From Actinomyces viscosus (GTDB lineage Bacteria > Bacteroidota > Bacteroidia > Flavobacteriales_D > Crocinitomicaceae), in contig CALPVI020000021.1 in assembly GCA_943326975.2 (NCBI GenBank), positions 1-12,566 on the forward strand: 12,566 nt of DNA, in the 5' to 3' direction. Positions within the stretch are counted from its first letter, which is position 1. Each line of letters starts with the position of its first letter. The notes below the pieces were generated by a model. It was not told where the DNA came from and made no database searches. It saw nothing but the letters and a program-made list of their open reading frames with translations. This document shows, piece after piece, positions 1 to 7,988 of the stretch. The position numbers and the translations under genes are program-made.

Positions 1-1292
1 GCATTTTTGTCATCTATTACTCTTACTTGAAGATTTAATAAACTTGATATGATTTGAAGGTTGTTTTTAACTCTATGATGTATTTCTTTCAGTAAGATTA
101 CTTTTTCTTTTAAGGCAGAATCGATTACGTTATTTTTTTCAATAATACTAGACTGCTGTTCAATTAAGACTTTGTTTAATCTGTTTTTAGTATTGTATGC
201 ATTATAAACAATAGTAATGATTATCAATAAAAAGCTGGTGCTGATAATTACAATTAAGAGTATTTTTTTGTTATTTTCCTTAATGGATCGAATGACATTA
301 TCTTTTTTTCTAATTAACTTTTCATTTAATTCCTTTTCATAGTTTTTCTCAATTTCCTCTCCCAAATTTTTATCAAGGACATTTCTTATAGAATCATTGA
401 TTTCATTTTTTAATTCAGAATAGTAATATGCTGAATCAATATTACCTTTTGTTTTATACATTTCTTCTAAACCAAGATATGCTTGAAAAACGTCTCTTAT
501 GTCGGCTTCTTTTTTGAATTTAAGAAATTCATAATAGTAAAATCTAGCACTATCACTATTTTTACAATATAAATGCGTCTCAGCAATATTTACGAGAAGA
601 TAATAGTGATTAACTTGTAAATTGTTTTTTAAACAAAAATTTAAACTTTTATGAAATCGAGTAAGCGCCTTTTTAGGGTAACCTTGCCAAAATTCACATA
701 TACCTTTTCTAATATTTACAACCAATAATGAATTTTGGTCTTGAATTTCTTCAAAAACATAAGCAGCAGAATCAAGGTATTTGTTTCCAAGTATATATTT
801 TCCTTCTTCTGAATAATAACGTCCAAATGTACTTAAGCAGTTTCCTTCTATATATTTGAAACCTTTTTTTCTAGATTTTTGTAAAACTACACATAGCGAA
901 GCTTCAAGTTTTTCATCTTGATTATTAATGTAGTAATTCATTGCTTTGTAGTATTCTAGCAAGAATATGTTTTCTGTTTTAGTAGCTGAATTTACACTTC
1001 TCAATGCTTTGAAAAGTTCCATTTTCATGTGGGTGAAATCACCATTAAATCGGTATAATTCGATTTTTAAAATTTCATAATCTAACCAATATATAGTTTT
1101 TTGATTTTCTATCAGTCTATCATCTATTCGTTTTCTAGCTTTATCAGGATTTGAAATAATTAAGTCTCGTATTTCTTGAATTTCTTTTTTATGGAAATTA
1201 TTCTCCTTAAAATTAGCAGAAAATGAAACGAATTGTACGTTGTAAAAAAGGAATAGACATACAATTCGAATAAAATTTACTTTAAATTTCAT
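1..1292 (-). CDS. TPR-containing sensor histidine kinase (HisKA_2 family), C-terminus beyond window
   Basis: Membrane sensor kinase, read from the minus strand; 430 codons are present and the ATPase domain lies past the left edge. Residues 1-26 look like a signal peptide (hydrophobic from Ile8 to Phe24, likely cut after Ala26). Residues about 35-320 are helical with TPR-like repeats such as A-x-x-Y-L-x-x-E-x-x, presumably periplasmic. A charged segment precedes one membrane helix at 344-363. After a short linker comes the dimerisation/phosphoacceptor motif E-I-H-H-R-V-K-N-N-L-Q-I-I-S-S-L-L; by family precedent the His next to Arg (His406) is phosphorylated. The start at 1292 overlaps the end of the WYL gene by 11 nt, so the two are probably co-transcribed and translationally coupled. 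Such kinases in Bacteroidota usually act with a response regulator; none is inside the window. The family call is strong; the signal sensed is unknown. Confidence 0.9.
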   Translation of the reverse strand, partial: MKFKVNFIRIVCLFLFYNVQFVSFSANFKENNFHKKEIQEIRDLIISNPDKARKRIDDRLIENQKTIYWLDYEILKIELYRFNGDFTHMKMELFKALRSVNSATKTENIFLLEYYKAMNYYINNQDEKLEASLCVVLQKSRKKGFKYIEGNCLSTFGRYYSEEGKYILGNKYLDSAAYVFEEIQDQNSLLVVNIRKGICEFWQGYPKKALTRFHKSLNFCLKNNLQVNHYYLLVNIAETHLYCKNSDSARFYYYEFLKFKKEADIRDVFQAYLGLEEMYKTKGNIDSAYYYSELKNEINDSIRNVLDKNLGEEIEKNYEKELNEKLIRKKDNVIRSIKENNKKILLIVIISTSFLLIIITIVYNAYNTKNRLNKVLIEQQSSIIEKNNVIDSALKEKVILLKEIHHRVKNNLQIISSLLNLQVRVIDDKN

Positions 1293-2295
1293 AAAGTTTA
1301 GCTAATCCTTTGATGCGTGATATCATCTCATTTCTTAAGCTTTCAGGTTCAATTATTTCAATTCCATTACCATAACTTAAAATAGAACGAACAAATTCTT
1401 CAGAATTGACAATCTTTAATTCAAAACTAGTCCTGTTTTTCCCTTCTTTAATTATTCTCTGAGAACTATGGAAGGGTTGTGATAGAATATATTTGGAAGC
1501 AATTTTATCCGCCTTTAAAACAATTGTAATAGGCTCGTCTTTGCTACTTGTTATTCCAATTGCATGTTTGAAAAAAATATCAGGGTCAAAATCATTTGGT
1601 TTTACTCCAAATTCTTCGGTTTGAACCAAATCTTGCATACGTTCAAGCGCATAAGTAATGATATCATTTTTATCAATATCAAATGAAATTAAGTACCAAC
1701 GATTTCTATACTCTTTTAATAATAGTGGTATTACGGTTCTTTTTTTTGGTTTATCAGTAATATAGCTTGTATAGACAAATTCGATGATATTGTTGTCTTT
1801 TATACTTGCTAGAATAGGAGCTAAAAATTCATTTCCTTGAGAGGATAGAGCCGTTTCAAATTGAACAAAGTTGGATATATCATCATCCATTGGATTAGAA
1901 GATATATTAATACGATCAACAATTTTATCAATCGCATTTCCAAATTGCTTGAACAGGTCTACCTCTCTAAATTGAGATAAAGTTTTAACGGCAAATTTTA
2001 TTGAATTTAAATCATCTTCAGAAAGGGGGATATCATTGATAGAAAAATTTTGATCCTTGTAATAATATCCTTTATTTTTTTTGCTGTAAGCTATCGGCGC
2101 ATCATGTTCCATTTTCATGGCAAACATATCCTTCTCTATAGTTGAATCACAAATATTAGTACCCTCTGATAAGCCATAAAGTGATTCTTCGCACGCTTCG
2201 CGCAGATCTTTTTTAGTGGGGTAAGGTCGAAAGTTATTTCTTAAACATCTATCGATTATCCTAAATCTTATTTGGGCGTTTTTAATATGCGGCAT
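1282..2295 (-). CDS. WYL-domain transcriptional regulator
   Basis: A 337-residue DNA-binding regulator of the WYL (PafB/PafC/DriD-like) type. Residues 1-80 fit a DeoR-like winged helix: an R-F-R-I-I-D start, a helix around 27-40 and a recognition-helix region around 48-62 (D-S-T-I-E-K-D). The WYL domain spans about 160-225 and contains N-R-W-Y-L-I-S-F-D, with Trp200-Tyr201-Leu202 as the namesake, and a second half ending in A-L-E-R-M. Residues 254-333 match the C-terminal WCX extension. WYL domains bind ligands, often nucleic acid or nucleotides, and switch DNA binding; the ligand here is unknown. The gene starts 8 nt after the stop of the upstream large unknown protein and overlaps the kinase gene downstream, so it sits in the middle of one unit and may regulate it. 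Length is normal for the family. Confidence 0.9.
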   Translation of the reverse strand: MPHIKNAQIRFRIIDRCLRNNFRPYPTKKDLREACEESLYGLSEGTNICDSTIEKDMFAMKMEHDAPIAYSKKNKGYYYKDQNFSINDIPLSEDDLNSIKFAVKTLSQFREVDLFKQFGNAIDKIVDRINISSNPMDDDISNFVQFETALSSQGNEFLAPILASIKDNNIIEFVYTSYITDKPKKRTVIPLLLKEYRNRWYLISFDIDKNDIITYALERMQDLVQTEEFGVKPNDFDPDIFFKHAIGITSSKDEPITIVLKADKIASKYILSQPFHSSQRIIKEGKNRTSFELKIVNSEEFVRSILSYGNGIEIIEPESLRNEMISRIKGLAKLYEI

Positions 2296-2303
2296 ATAAT
2301 TTA

Positions 2304-3728
2304 CTAATGAACGTGAACAGGTGAATTTTGAACATATCCAAACAATTCATAAAATTTAATTGCTTTTACAACAACTTCCGGAACATCTTCCTCCCATTGA
2401 GATACATGACTTTTAATTTTTGCTAAAACATCGTCTGACATGATATGTAAAAGACTTCTATCAAAATCATGAAGAGGGGCAAGTTTATTATTATCTTTCA
2501 AGTATGTAAGTAGTCCTTGCAAATGATTTGGAATCAGTACATTATCTAATGTGTATAATTCTCCAGTATCAACATTGATGGCAGGGTAAATATAGAGTTT
2601 TACATTTTGTCCAAATCCTCTTCCAAAAGCTTCAAGTAACCCTCCTGGTAAATTGTCATAGAATCTCTCATCAAAAATGGTATGTAAATTATATACACCT
2701 AATATTACTCCCATTTTTTTACCTTTTGCAATATTGGCAAGATAATCAACCATTTTGTAATGTTTCAGATAGTTTGAAATCATTACAGTATAACCTAAAG
2801 TTCCTAATAATTCTGCTCTATCAACAAAATCTTTATCAGAAATTTTACCATCTGCAGTTAAATCTTTCAGTGTTAATTCAAAAATAACACTTACGTTTTC
2901 TTCTTCAACTTCTTCTTCTTGTAAAAATTTAGTAATACCTGATTCAATCATGTCGATATGAACTTTGGTTACAGGCCTAAATCGACCTCTCATTAGAAGT
3001 ATGTTTTTTTTGTAAAGCGCTGTAGCAGGTTGAAGAACATTACCACATAAATCAAACATAGTTGCATCTGTAATTCCTTTTTTAACAAGGTTCAATGCAA
3101 TAATTCTATTATCAACATTTTCAAAATCAGGTCCTGAAACTCGAATCATATCAATTTCCATTCGTTCTCTAGGTAATCGATGTGTTAAATGTTCAAGAAA
3201 CAAATCTAAATTATGATTCAAAAAATAGGCTCCATACAAAAGATTTACACCTAAAATCCCTAATGCATCTTGCTGATTTTTATTATTTGTATCATGCATT
3301 TTAACATGCAATATGATATCATTTGGTTTAGAGTCAAGACTTAATTGAAAACGAATTCCAATCCAACCTTGACCTTGGTTTGTTTTGTGATAATTGAGTG
3401 ATTCAACTGTATTGCAAAACGCAAAAAATCGCGCCGTTTTATTTTTTTCAGGTAAACGATATTTCATCGTTTCAAATTCAGTGTCAAGCATCGTCAAAAG
3501 ACGTTCTTCACATACGTATCTAGATGCCTCTCCATACATAGCATCTGAAACTCTCATATCATAGGCTGACTGAGAATAAGCAATTGTTCCAGAACTTCCA
3601 CCTGCTCTAAAAAAATTAGCAGCAACCTCTTGCCCAGCTCCAATTTCAGCAAAGCAACCATAAATATCTGGAGTCAGATTTATTTTAAGTGCTTTCTCTT
3701 CAGTCGTTAATTTTCTTTCTTCAGCCAT
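2304..3728 (-). CDS. Conserved cytoplasmic protein of unknown function (family mislabelled as adenylyltransferase or TonB receptor)
   Basis: A 474-residue soluble protein with no signal peptide or membrane helix. I recognise it as a widespread conserved family whose members often carry the labels 'TonB-dependent receptor' or 'nicotinate-nucleotide adenylyltransferase'. Neither is supported here: there is no beta-barrel or TonB box, and no nucleotidyltransferase H-x-G-H motif. Recognisable conserved segments are F-A-E-I-G-A-G-Q-E-V-A at 26-36, G-G-S-S-G-T-I-A at 43-50, S-A-Y-D-M at 54-58 with S-D-A-M-Y-G at 61-66, G-Q-G-W-I-G-I-R-F at 119-127, S-G-P-D-F-x-x-V-D-N-R at 198-208, and R-G-R-F-R-P-V-T at 247-254. 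An acidic stretch lies at 271-277. It is the first gene of the apparent unit with the WYL regulator and the kinase. Family membership is confident; I can assign no biochemical role. Confidence 0.8.
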   Translation of the reverse strand: MAEERKLTTEEKALKINLTPDIYGCFAEIGAGQEVAANFFRAGGSSGTIAYSQSAYDMRVSDAMYGEASRYVCEERLLTMLDTEFETMKYRLPEKNKTARFFAFCNTVESLNYHKTNQGQGWIGIRFQLSLDSKPNDIILHVKMHDTNNKNQQDALGILGVNLLYGAYFLNHNLDLFLEHLTHRLPRERMEIDMIRVSGPDFENVDNRIIALNLVKKGITDATMFDLCGNVLQPATALYKKNILLMRGRFRPVTKVHIDMIESGITKFLQEEEVEEENVSVIFELTLKDLTADGKISDKDFVDRAELLGTLGYTVMISNYLKHYKMVDYLANIAKGKKMGVILGVYNLHTIFDERFYDNLPGGLLEAFGRGFGQNVKLYIYPAINVDTGELYTLDNVLIPNHLQGLLTYLKDNNKLAPLHDFDRSLLHIMSDDVLAKIKSHVSQWEEDVPEVVVKAIKFYELFGYVQNSPVHVH

Positions 3729-3804
3729 TTTTAAAAAATAAAGAAACTATTAGGGTGTTTTAATCAATTCAAAAATCAATTTTGAGTCAAAAAATAACCA
3801 TATA

Positions 3805-3835
3805 CAAACATACAAAATAACAATGACAACTAAAA
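3805..3835 (-). promoter_or_regulatory. Putative Bacteroidota promoter for the unknown-protein/WYL/kinase unit
   Basis: On the minus strand TATGTTTG at 3812-3805 matches the Bacteroidota -7 consensus TAnnTTTG exactly. Nineteen bases upstream the sequence is a T-run, giving TTTT instead of TTTG at -33. Transcription would start near 3798, leaving a leader of about 70 nt before the start codon at 3728. Inferred from sequence only. Confidence 0.5.
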
Positions 3836-3888
3836 AAAAATATAGTTAATAGTGAGAATACTAGAAGATTTTATTTTAAATTAAATGA

Positions 3889-3900
3889 TTGAACGTTCAA
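3889..3900. repeat. Perfect 12-bp palindrome, possible operator
   Basis: TTGAACGTTCAA is a perfect palindrome in the 193-nt gap between the DUF1343 gene and the unknown-protein gene. It lies about 55 nt upstream of the putative -33 position. It has no loop, so it is not a terminator; a dimeric regulator site is possible. The right half can also pair with TTTGAA at 3910-3915. Confidence 0.35.
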
Positions 3901-3921
3901 AAAAAATAATTTGAAAATCAG

Positions 3922-5244
3922 TTATTTATACAACAAATATTTTTGTCTTATTTTTTTGAATTCATCTAATTCAGGTTTCCATGAATCACGAATTTCTTTC
4001 ACTGTTTTATTTGAAAGAATTTGTTGTTTAAGTGTTGAAGTACCTGCTAAACGATTAAAAAAATCAGGTTGATTGATAAATTCAACCGTGTCACCAAGCA
4101 TTTTTTTTGCTTGTAATAGCCATGTTAAATTTATCTCATAGGTTCTTCTTTTTTGACTATTTTGTAGATCAAAACCATTACAAACTCTGTTTTCCCATAA
4201 AGGACTTTTTGCGCCATAACTCGGTATTGGCGTAAATTTATATCCAGTCTCAGGAAAGAGTGGGTGGCCATACATTTCAAATGGTCTTTCAGTTCCTCTT
4301 CCAATACTTATACTTGTTGCTTCAAATAGACATAAACTTGGATAAAGCGTGATTGCCATTTCTGTTCTTAAATTTGGAGATGGGGCAACAGGTAAAACAT
4401 ATTTTGTTTTGTGTACATAATATTTACAAGGCACAACCCATAAACTACATTGTGTACTATCCGACAACCAATATTCGCCATTTAGCATTAAAGCATATTC
4501 TCCTATTGTCATACCGTAAACTATTGGCACTGGATCCATACCAACAAAAGATTTGTGTGCGTTGTCTCTCACAGGTCCATCAATGTAATGCCCATTTGGA
4601 TTGGGTCTATCAAGAACTAAAAGACGCTTTTGATTTTCAGCACAAGCTTCCATTACGTAATGCAATGTTGAAATATAGGTGTAAAATCGAACGCCAACAT
4701 CTTGGATATCATAAATAATAATATCTACATCTTCTAATTGATCTGGATAAGGTTTTTTGTTTTTACCATAGAGTGATATAATCGGAATTCCTGTTTTTTC
4801 ATCTATTGATGAATTAATTTTTTCTCCAGCATCAGCATCACCTCTAAAGCCATGTTCTGGTGCAAAAACTTTCACAATTTGAATTCCATACGATAAAAGA
4901 GTGTCAACTAGATGTGTTTTTTTAATTACACTCGTTTGGTTTCCTACAATTGCTATTCTTTTACCTTTTAAAGAGTCGATATATAGATTTAATCTTTCAG
5001 CCCCTACAATAGGGTCATGATAGACTACCTGGCTTGCAGTTTCAGTTTTAATTTCTTCAACTGGTTCTTCAATAATTGATTGAACTTTTCTGTCTTGAAT
5101 TTTAAAATCACTAATTTTTTTGTTTTCGCTTCCTGCTAATAGGCTACATGATACTATGAAAAACAATAAAATACTTTTCAGGGACAAAAGCTTTATGTAC
5201 CTTAGTGCCCTAAAAAATAGAATATTGTCATTTGAACATTTCAT
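3922..5244 (-). CDS. namZ: DUF1343 lipoprotein, NamZ-like exo-beta-N-acetylmuramidase (GH171)
   Basis: Probable outer-membrane or periplasmic lipoprotein that releases N-acetylmuramic acid from the non-reducing end of peptidoglycan fragments, by analogy with characterised NamZ enzymes. The chosen ATG at 5244 gives 440 residues. The lipobox I-V-S-C follows a hydrophobic stretch, with the lipidated Cys at residue 33. Family motifs in order (numbered from this start): G-N-Q-T-S at 101, A-P-E-H-G-F-R-G at 128, Y-D-I-Q-D-V-G-V-R-F-Y-T-Y at 178, D-R-P-N-P-N-G at 212, P-S-P-N-L-R-T at 288, S-I-G-R-G-T-E-x-P-F-E at 313 and a C-terminal W-K-P-E-L-x-x-F. The frame stays open to an ATG at 5361, but that start would run deep into the divergent permease gene. 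A TTG at 5187 would give a compact 13-residue signal peptide. The domain call is strong, the start is uncertain, and the activity is inferred from the family. Confidence 0.85.
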   Translation of the reverse strand: MKCSNDNILFFRALRYIKLLSLKSILLFFIVSCSLLAGSENKKISDFKIQDRKVQSIIEEPVEEIKTETASQVVYHDPIVGAERLNLYIDSLKGKRIAIVGNQTSVIKKTHLVDTLLSYGIQIVKVFAPEHGFRGDADAGEKINSSIDEKTGIPIISLYGKNKKPYPDQLEDVDIIIYDIQDVGVRFYTYISTLHYVMEACAENQKRLLVLDRPNPNGHYIDGPVRDNAHKSFVGMDPVPIVYGMTIGEYALMLNGEYWLSDSTQCSLWVVPCKYYVHKTKYVLPVAPSPNLRTEMAITLYPSLCLFEATSISIGRGTERPFEMYGHPLFPETGYKFTPIPSYGAKSPLWENRVCNGFDLQNSQKRRTYEINLTWLLQAKKMLGDTVEFINQPDFFNRLAGTSTLKQQILSNKTVKEIRDSWKPELDEFKKIRQKYLLYK

Positions 5245-6922
5245 AGCGAAAAGAATTCTAAAAAATGAGGTCGAAGGTACTAAAGTTTCTCGACCGATTG
5301 TACGTATATCTATATTAAGTATTTCACTAGCCGTTGTTGTTAACTTAATTACTATAGCCATAGTGACTGGTTTTCAGCACGAAGTGAGAAAAAAAGTTGC
5401 GGGTTTCGGATCGCATATTTTTGTTATGAATGCTGGTGAAGGGAGCATTTACGAATGTAATCCTATCTACAAAAATCAAGCCTTTTTACCTTTAATTAAA
5501 AAAAATAATGGAGTTGCATCTGTAAATTATATTGCATATAAACCTGTTCTTTTTCAATCGGATAAGAAGGAACGTAGTTATAAATTAGCTTCAGGTAAAG
5601 ATACAACCGAAATACAACAGGAAATACAAGGCGCAATTATAAAAGGTGTTTCTGATGATTATAATTGGAAATTTTTTAAAGAAAATTTGTTAAAAGGTAG
5701 ATTACCAAATTATAAAACATCCTTACCTTCTAATGAAATTTTAATTTCTAATCGAATCGCAAGGGATTTAAATTTTAAAATAGGCGACGAGGTTCGATCA
5801 TTTTTTGTTAAAAATAAACCAATCAAACGTTTTTTTAAAGTTGTCGGTATCTATGAGACAGGCTTAGAAGAGTTTGATAAAAAAATAGTAGTCGGTGATA
5901 TTCGAAATGTACAATTATTAAATGATTGGGGGATTCTTGCTAATATTATAGTAGAGGATACATTATCTAACGAAAGTTTAATTGTAAAAGGACAATTAAA
6001 TGGAGGTAATGGTAATTATCGATTTGACTGGGGGGAAGGATATGATACTTATTCAGGATTTACGATTTGTCCAACTAAAGATACAGTAATTAAATTAATT
6101 GCTTCTGATTATTGGAACAGAATTGATGGTAGAGATGAAGAAACTAGTATTCCTGATACTGCTTATTTATCGATTAAGATTAAAGGAGATGGTTATACTT
6201 TGTGTGATCCGAAAAAAGATGCAGAAGGGAATATTATTAAAACCTATTTAAATAAAGAAGGAACAAAATTTTCAATTCAATGTTCGAATAAAACAATTGT
6301 TTTTGAACAAACTCCAGGTAAGGGGAGTTATGAAAATTACATTGGAGGTTATGAAGTAAATGTGAAAGAATGGAACGATCTTCCAATGATTTTAAAAGAG
6401 TTTAAAAAATCTATTGAATTTATTCCAACTATCAATAATGAACAATTAAAAGTAACTTCTATTATTGATAATCAAAGTGATATTTTTACTTGGTTAGGTT
6501 TCTTAGATTTAAATGTTGTAATCATTCTTACATTGATGATTATAATTGGTATAATAAATATGGGTTCAGCCTTATTGGTTTTGATATTAGTTCGAACCAA
6601 TTTTATTGGTATGATGAAAGCGATGGGCGCTTCAAATTGGAGTATTCGAAAAATATTTTTGTATCAAGCTGCCTATTTAATTGGTAGAGGAATGATAATC
6701 GGAAATGTAATCGGTTTAAGTTTTTGCTTTTTACAGAGTCAATTTGGTGTTTTTACGCTAAATCCAGAGGTGTATTACTTGAGTGAAGTACCCATAGAAT
6801 TACATTTTATTGATTGGCTATTATTGAATATTGGAACATTAGTCGTTTGTATCATTGCGCTAATTATACCGAGTTATGTAATTACTCGAATTTCACCTTC
6901 TAAAGCAATCAAGTTCAATTAA
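5195..6922 (+). CDS. LolC/LolE-type ABC transporter permease with enlarged periplasmic domain
   Basis: Inner-membrane permease of the MacB/FtsX architecture, resembling LolC/LolE of lipoprotein export. From the ATG at 5195 it has 575 residues. TM1 is at about 39-60, after the typical F-I-A-K-R-I-L start. A long periplasmic region follows, about 61-438, with an MacB-like core (I-L-I-S-N-R-I-A-R-D-L and V-V-G-I-Y-E-T-G). Three C-terminal helices lie at about 441-466, 488-515 and 539-562, with the coupling segment M-M-K-A-M-G-A-S between TM2 and TM3. Escherichia coli LolC/E are about 400 residues, so roughly 150 extra residues sit in the periplasm, including Cys292, Cys337 and Cys363. A TTG at 5225 would give M-S-F-E-H-F-I-A-K-R, closer to family N-termini. 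It is divergent from the DUF1343 gene. No ATPase gene is adjacent, which is common for Bacteroidota LolE-like permeases. Confidence 0.85.
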   Translation: MYLSALKNRILSFEHFIAKRILKNEVEGTKVSRPIVRISILSISLAVVVNLITIAIVTGFQHEVRKKVAGFGSHIFVMNAGEGSIYECNPIYKNQAFLPLIKKNNGVASVNYIAYKPVLFQSDKKERSYKLASGKDTTEIQQEIQGAIIKGVSDDYNWKFFKENLLKGRLPNYKTSLPSNEILISNRIARDLNFKIGDEVRSFFVKNKPIKRFFKVVGIYETGLEEFDKKIVVGDIRNVQLLNDWGILANIIVEDTLSNESLIVKGQLNGGNGNYRFDWGEGYDTYSGFTICPTKDTVIKLIASDYWNRIDGRDEETSIPDTAYLSIKIKGDGYTLCDPKKDAEGNIIKTYLNKEGTKFSIQCSNKTIVFEQTPGKGSYENYIGGYEVNVKEWNDLPMILKEFKKSIEFIPTINNEQLKVTSIIDNQSDIFTWLGFLDLNVVIILTLMIIIGIINMGSALLVLILVRTNFIGMMKAMGASNWSIRKIFLYQAAYLIGRGMIIGNVIGLSFCFLQSQFGVFTLNPEVYYLSEVPIELHFIDWLLLNIGTLVVCIIALIIPSYVITRISPSKAIKFN

Positions 6923-7988
6923 ATTCTTTTAAAAATTTAGAATAATAACCACCTTTACTTTTAATATCGGTTCTTATCTTATTAGCCTTTTCTATATCTC
7001 CAGCTTGTTCATACGACTTTGCTAAATACCATTCTGCTTCTTCATTAAAATTTGAAAATTCAGAATTTAAGCAATTTTCAAAATGTTGAATAGCTTTTGA
7101 ATTCTGTTTTAAGTTGAAATAACAAATACCAGCATAAAAATGTGCATTCACATCATTTGGATAGACTTCTAATATTGATTCTAAACGAGCTAGCGCTTTT
7201 TTGTATTCTTCTTTTGATAGAAAAGCTGATGTTTTATCAATATATTGAATATACGGAATTTCAATTTTTCTCCAATCTGAATCTTCTACATTTGAGTTTG
7301 TATTTTCTTTATTAGCTGTTGTTCCTGATGTTATTAGTTGTTTTGATTCTATCATTGATTTGGAACGATACTCTCTATAATCGACCAATTTCAGCTCGTT
7401 AAAATATATTTCTTTAGCTTGATATTGTTTTTTAACAATAACATTTTTATCTGAATTTTTTTCTATTGTCTTAATTGGAAGTTTTTCAATTTCAACAATA
7501 TCACTATTTTTATTCATTTCAATTTTTTCTTTGAAATCATATTGAATTGTTTTTACTTGAATTTGTTTGTTTCTTGGAATTACTTTTAAAATTTCTATTT
7601 TGTCAGGAATAATTACATCCGTTTTTTCAATCACTTTTATTCGATTTTCTTTAGTAAGAATATCAGTTTTATTATCGCTTTGAGTACTATTCTCTTTATT
7701 TTTTGGAAGTAGAAATACGAATACGATGATGCTAATTGTTATGATTGAAATCGGTAACCAAAATAGATTAGAAGAAGTAAATCGTTTGTCTGATTTTTTT
7801 AATATATCTATTCCAGTTGAAGTTGATGCCCAACCTTCTAATGCATCAATTTCAAAATCGGATTCTAATGCTTTCTTTTCGATAGCATGTTTAATGGATT
7901 CGTCTTTTGAAGAGTTATAAATACGAATATCTTCCCTTGAAATAGAATTGTCGTTATGTGAATTTTTATTTTTCATTTTTAAATTCAT
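6915..7988 (-). CDS. Single-pass membrane TPR protein, probable anti-sigma partner
   Basis: A 357-residue protein with a cytoplasmic N-terminus, one membrane helix at about 75-94 and a periplasmic C-terminal part. Residues 35-53 hold the helix I-E-K-K-A-L-E-S-D-F-E-I-D-A-L-E-G-W, a pattern I know from Bacteroidota membrane proteins encoded after ECF sigma factors. The middle (100-240) is Lys-rich and low in complexity, ending in an L-K-L-V-D-Y-R-E-Y segment and S-G-T-T-A-N. Three TPR-like repeats follow at about 247-278, 281-312 and 317-345 (Y-P-N-D-V-N-A-H-F-Y-A-G-I-C-Y-F is typical). Its start lies 23 nt inside the sigma factor gene, implying coupled translation. The anti-sigma role is inferred from operon structure and topology; no zinc-binding ZAS motif is seen. 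Its stop overlaps the convergent permease stop by 8 nt. Confidence 0.75.
   Translation of the reverse strand: MNLKMKNKNSHNDNSISREDIRIYNSSKDESIKHAIEKKALESDFEIDALEGWASTSTGIDILKKSDKRFTSSNLFWLPISIITISIIVFVFLLPKNKENSTQSDNKTDILTKENRIKVIEKTDVIIPDKIEILKVIPRNKQIQVKTIQYDFKEKIEMNKNSDIVEIEKLPIKTIEKNSDKNVIVKKQYQAKEIYFNELKLVDYREYRSKSMIESKQLITSGTTANKENTNSNVEDSDWRKIEIPYIQYIDKTSAFLSKEEYKKALARLESILEVYPNDVNAHFYAGICYFNLKQNSKAIQHFENCLNSEFSNFNEEAEWYLAKSYEQAGDIEKANKIRTDIKSKGGYYSKFLKEFN

Noticed and set aside
2829..2864. EF-hand-like loop (D-x-T-x-D-G-x-I-x-x-x-D) in the unknown protein at residues 289-300
   Set aside because: A single loop without clear flanking helices or a partner hand; probably coincidence.
4353..4718. 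Plus-strand open frame of 121 codons
   Set aside because: It lies antisense within conserved DUF1343 motifs, shows no recognisable domain and is Cys/His/Tyr-rich in the way typical of shadow frames.
5120..5194. Longer N-terminus for the permease from an ATG at 5120
   Set aside because: It would overlap the lipoprotein signal peptide on the other strand, and the added residues do not look like permease family N-termini.
6905..6945. Possible terminator at the convergent stops of the permease and TPR genes
   Set aside because: Only a 5-bp AT stem can be drawn and the coding regions themselves overlap; not convincing.
6490..7920. Short plus-strand frames at 6490-6687 and 7726-7920
   Set aside because: The first is out of frame within permease TM2-TM3 coding; the second is antisense to the TPR membrane protein. 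Neither has independent support.
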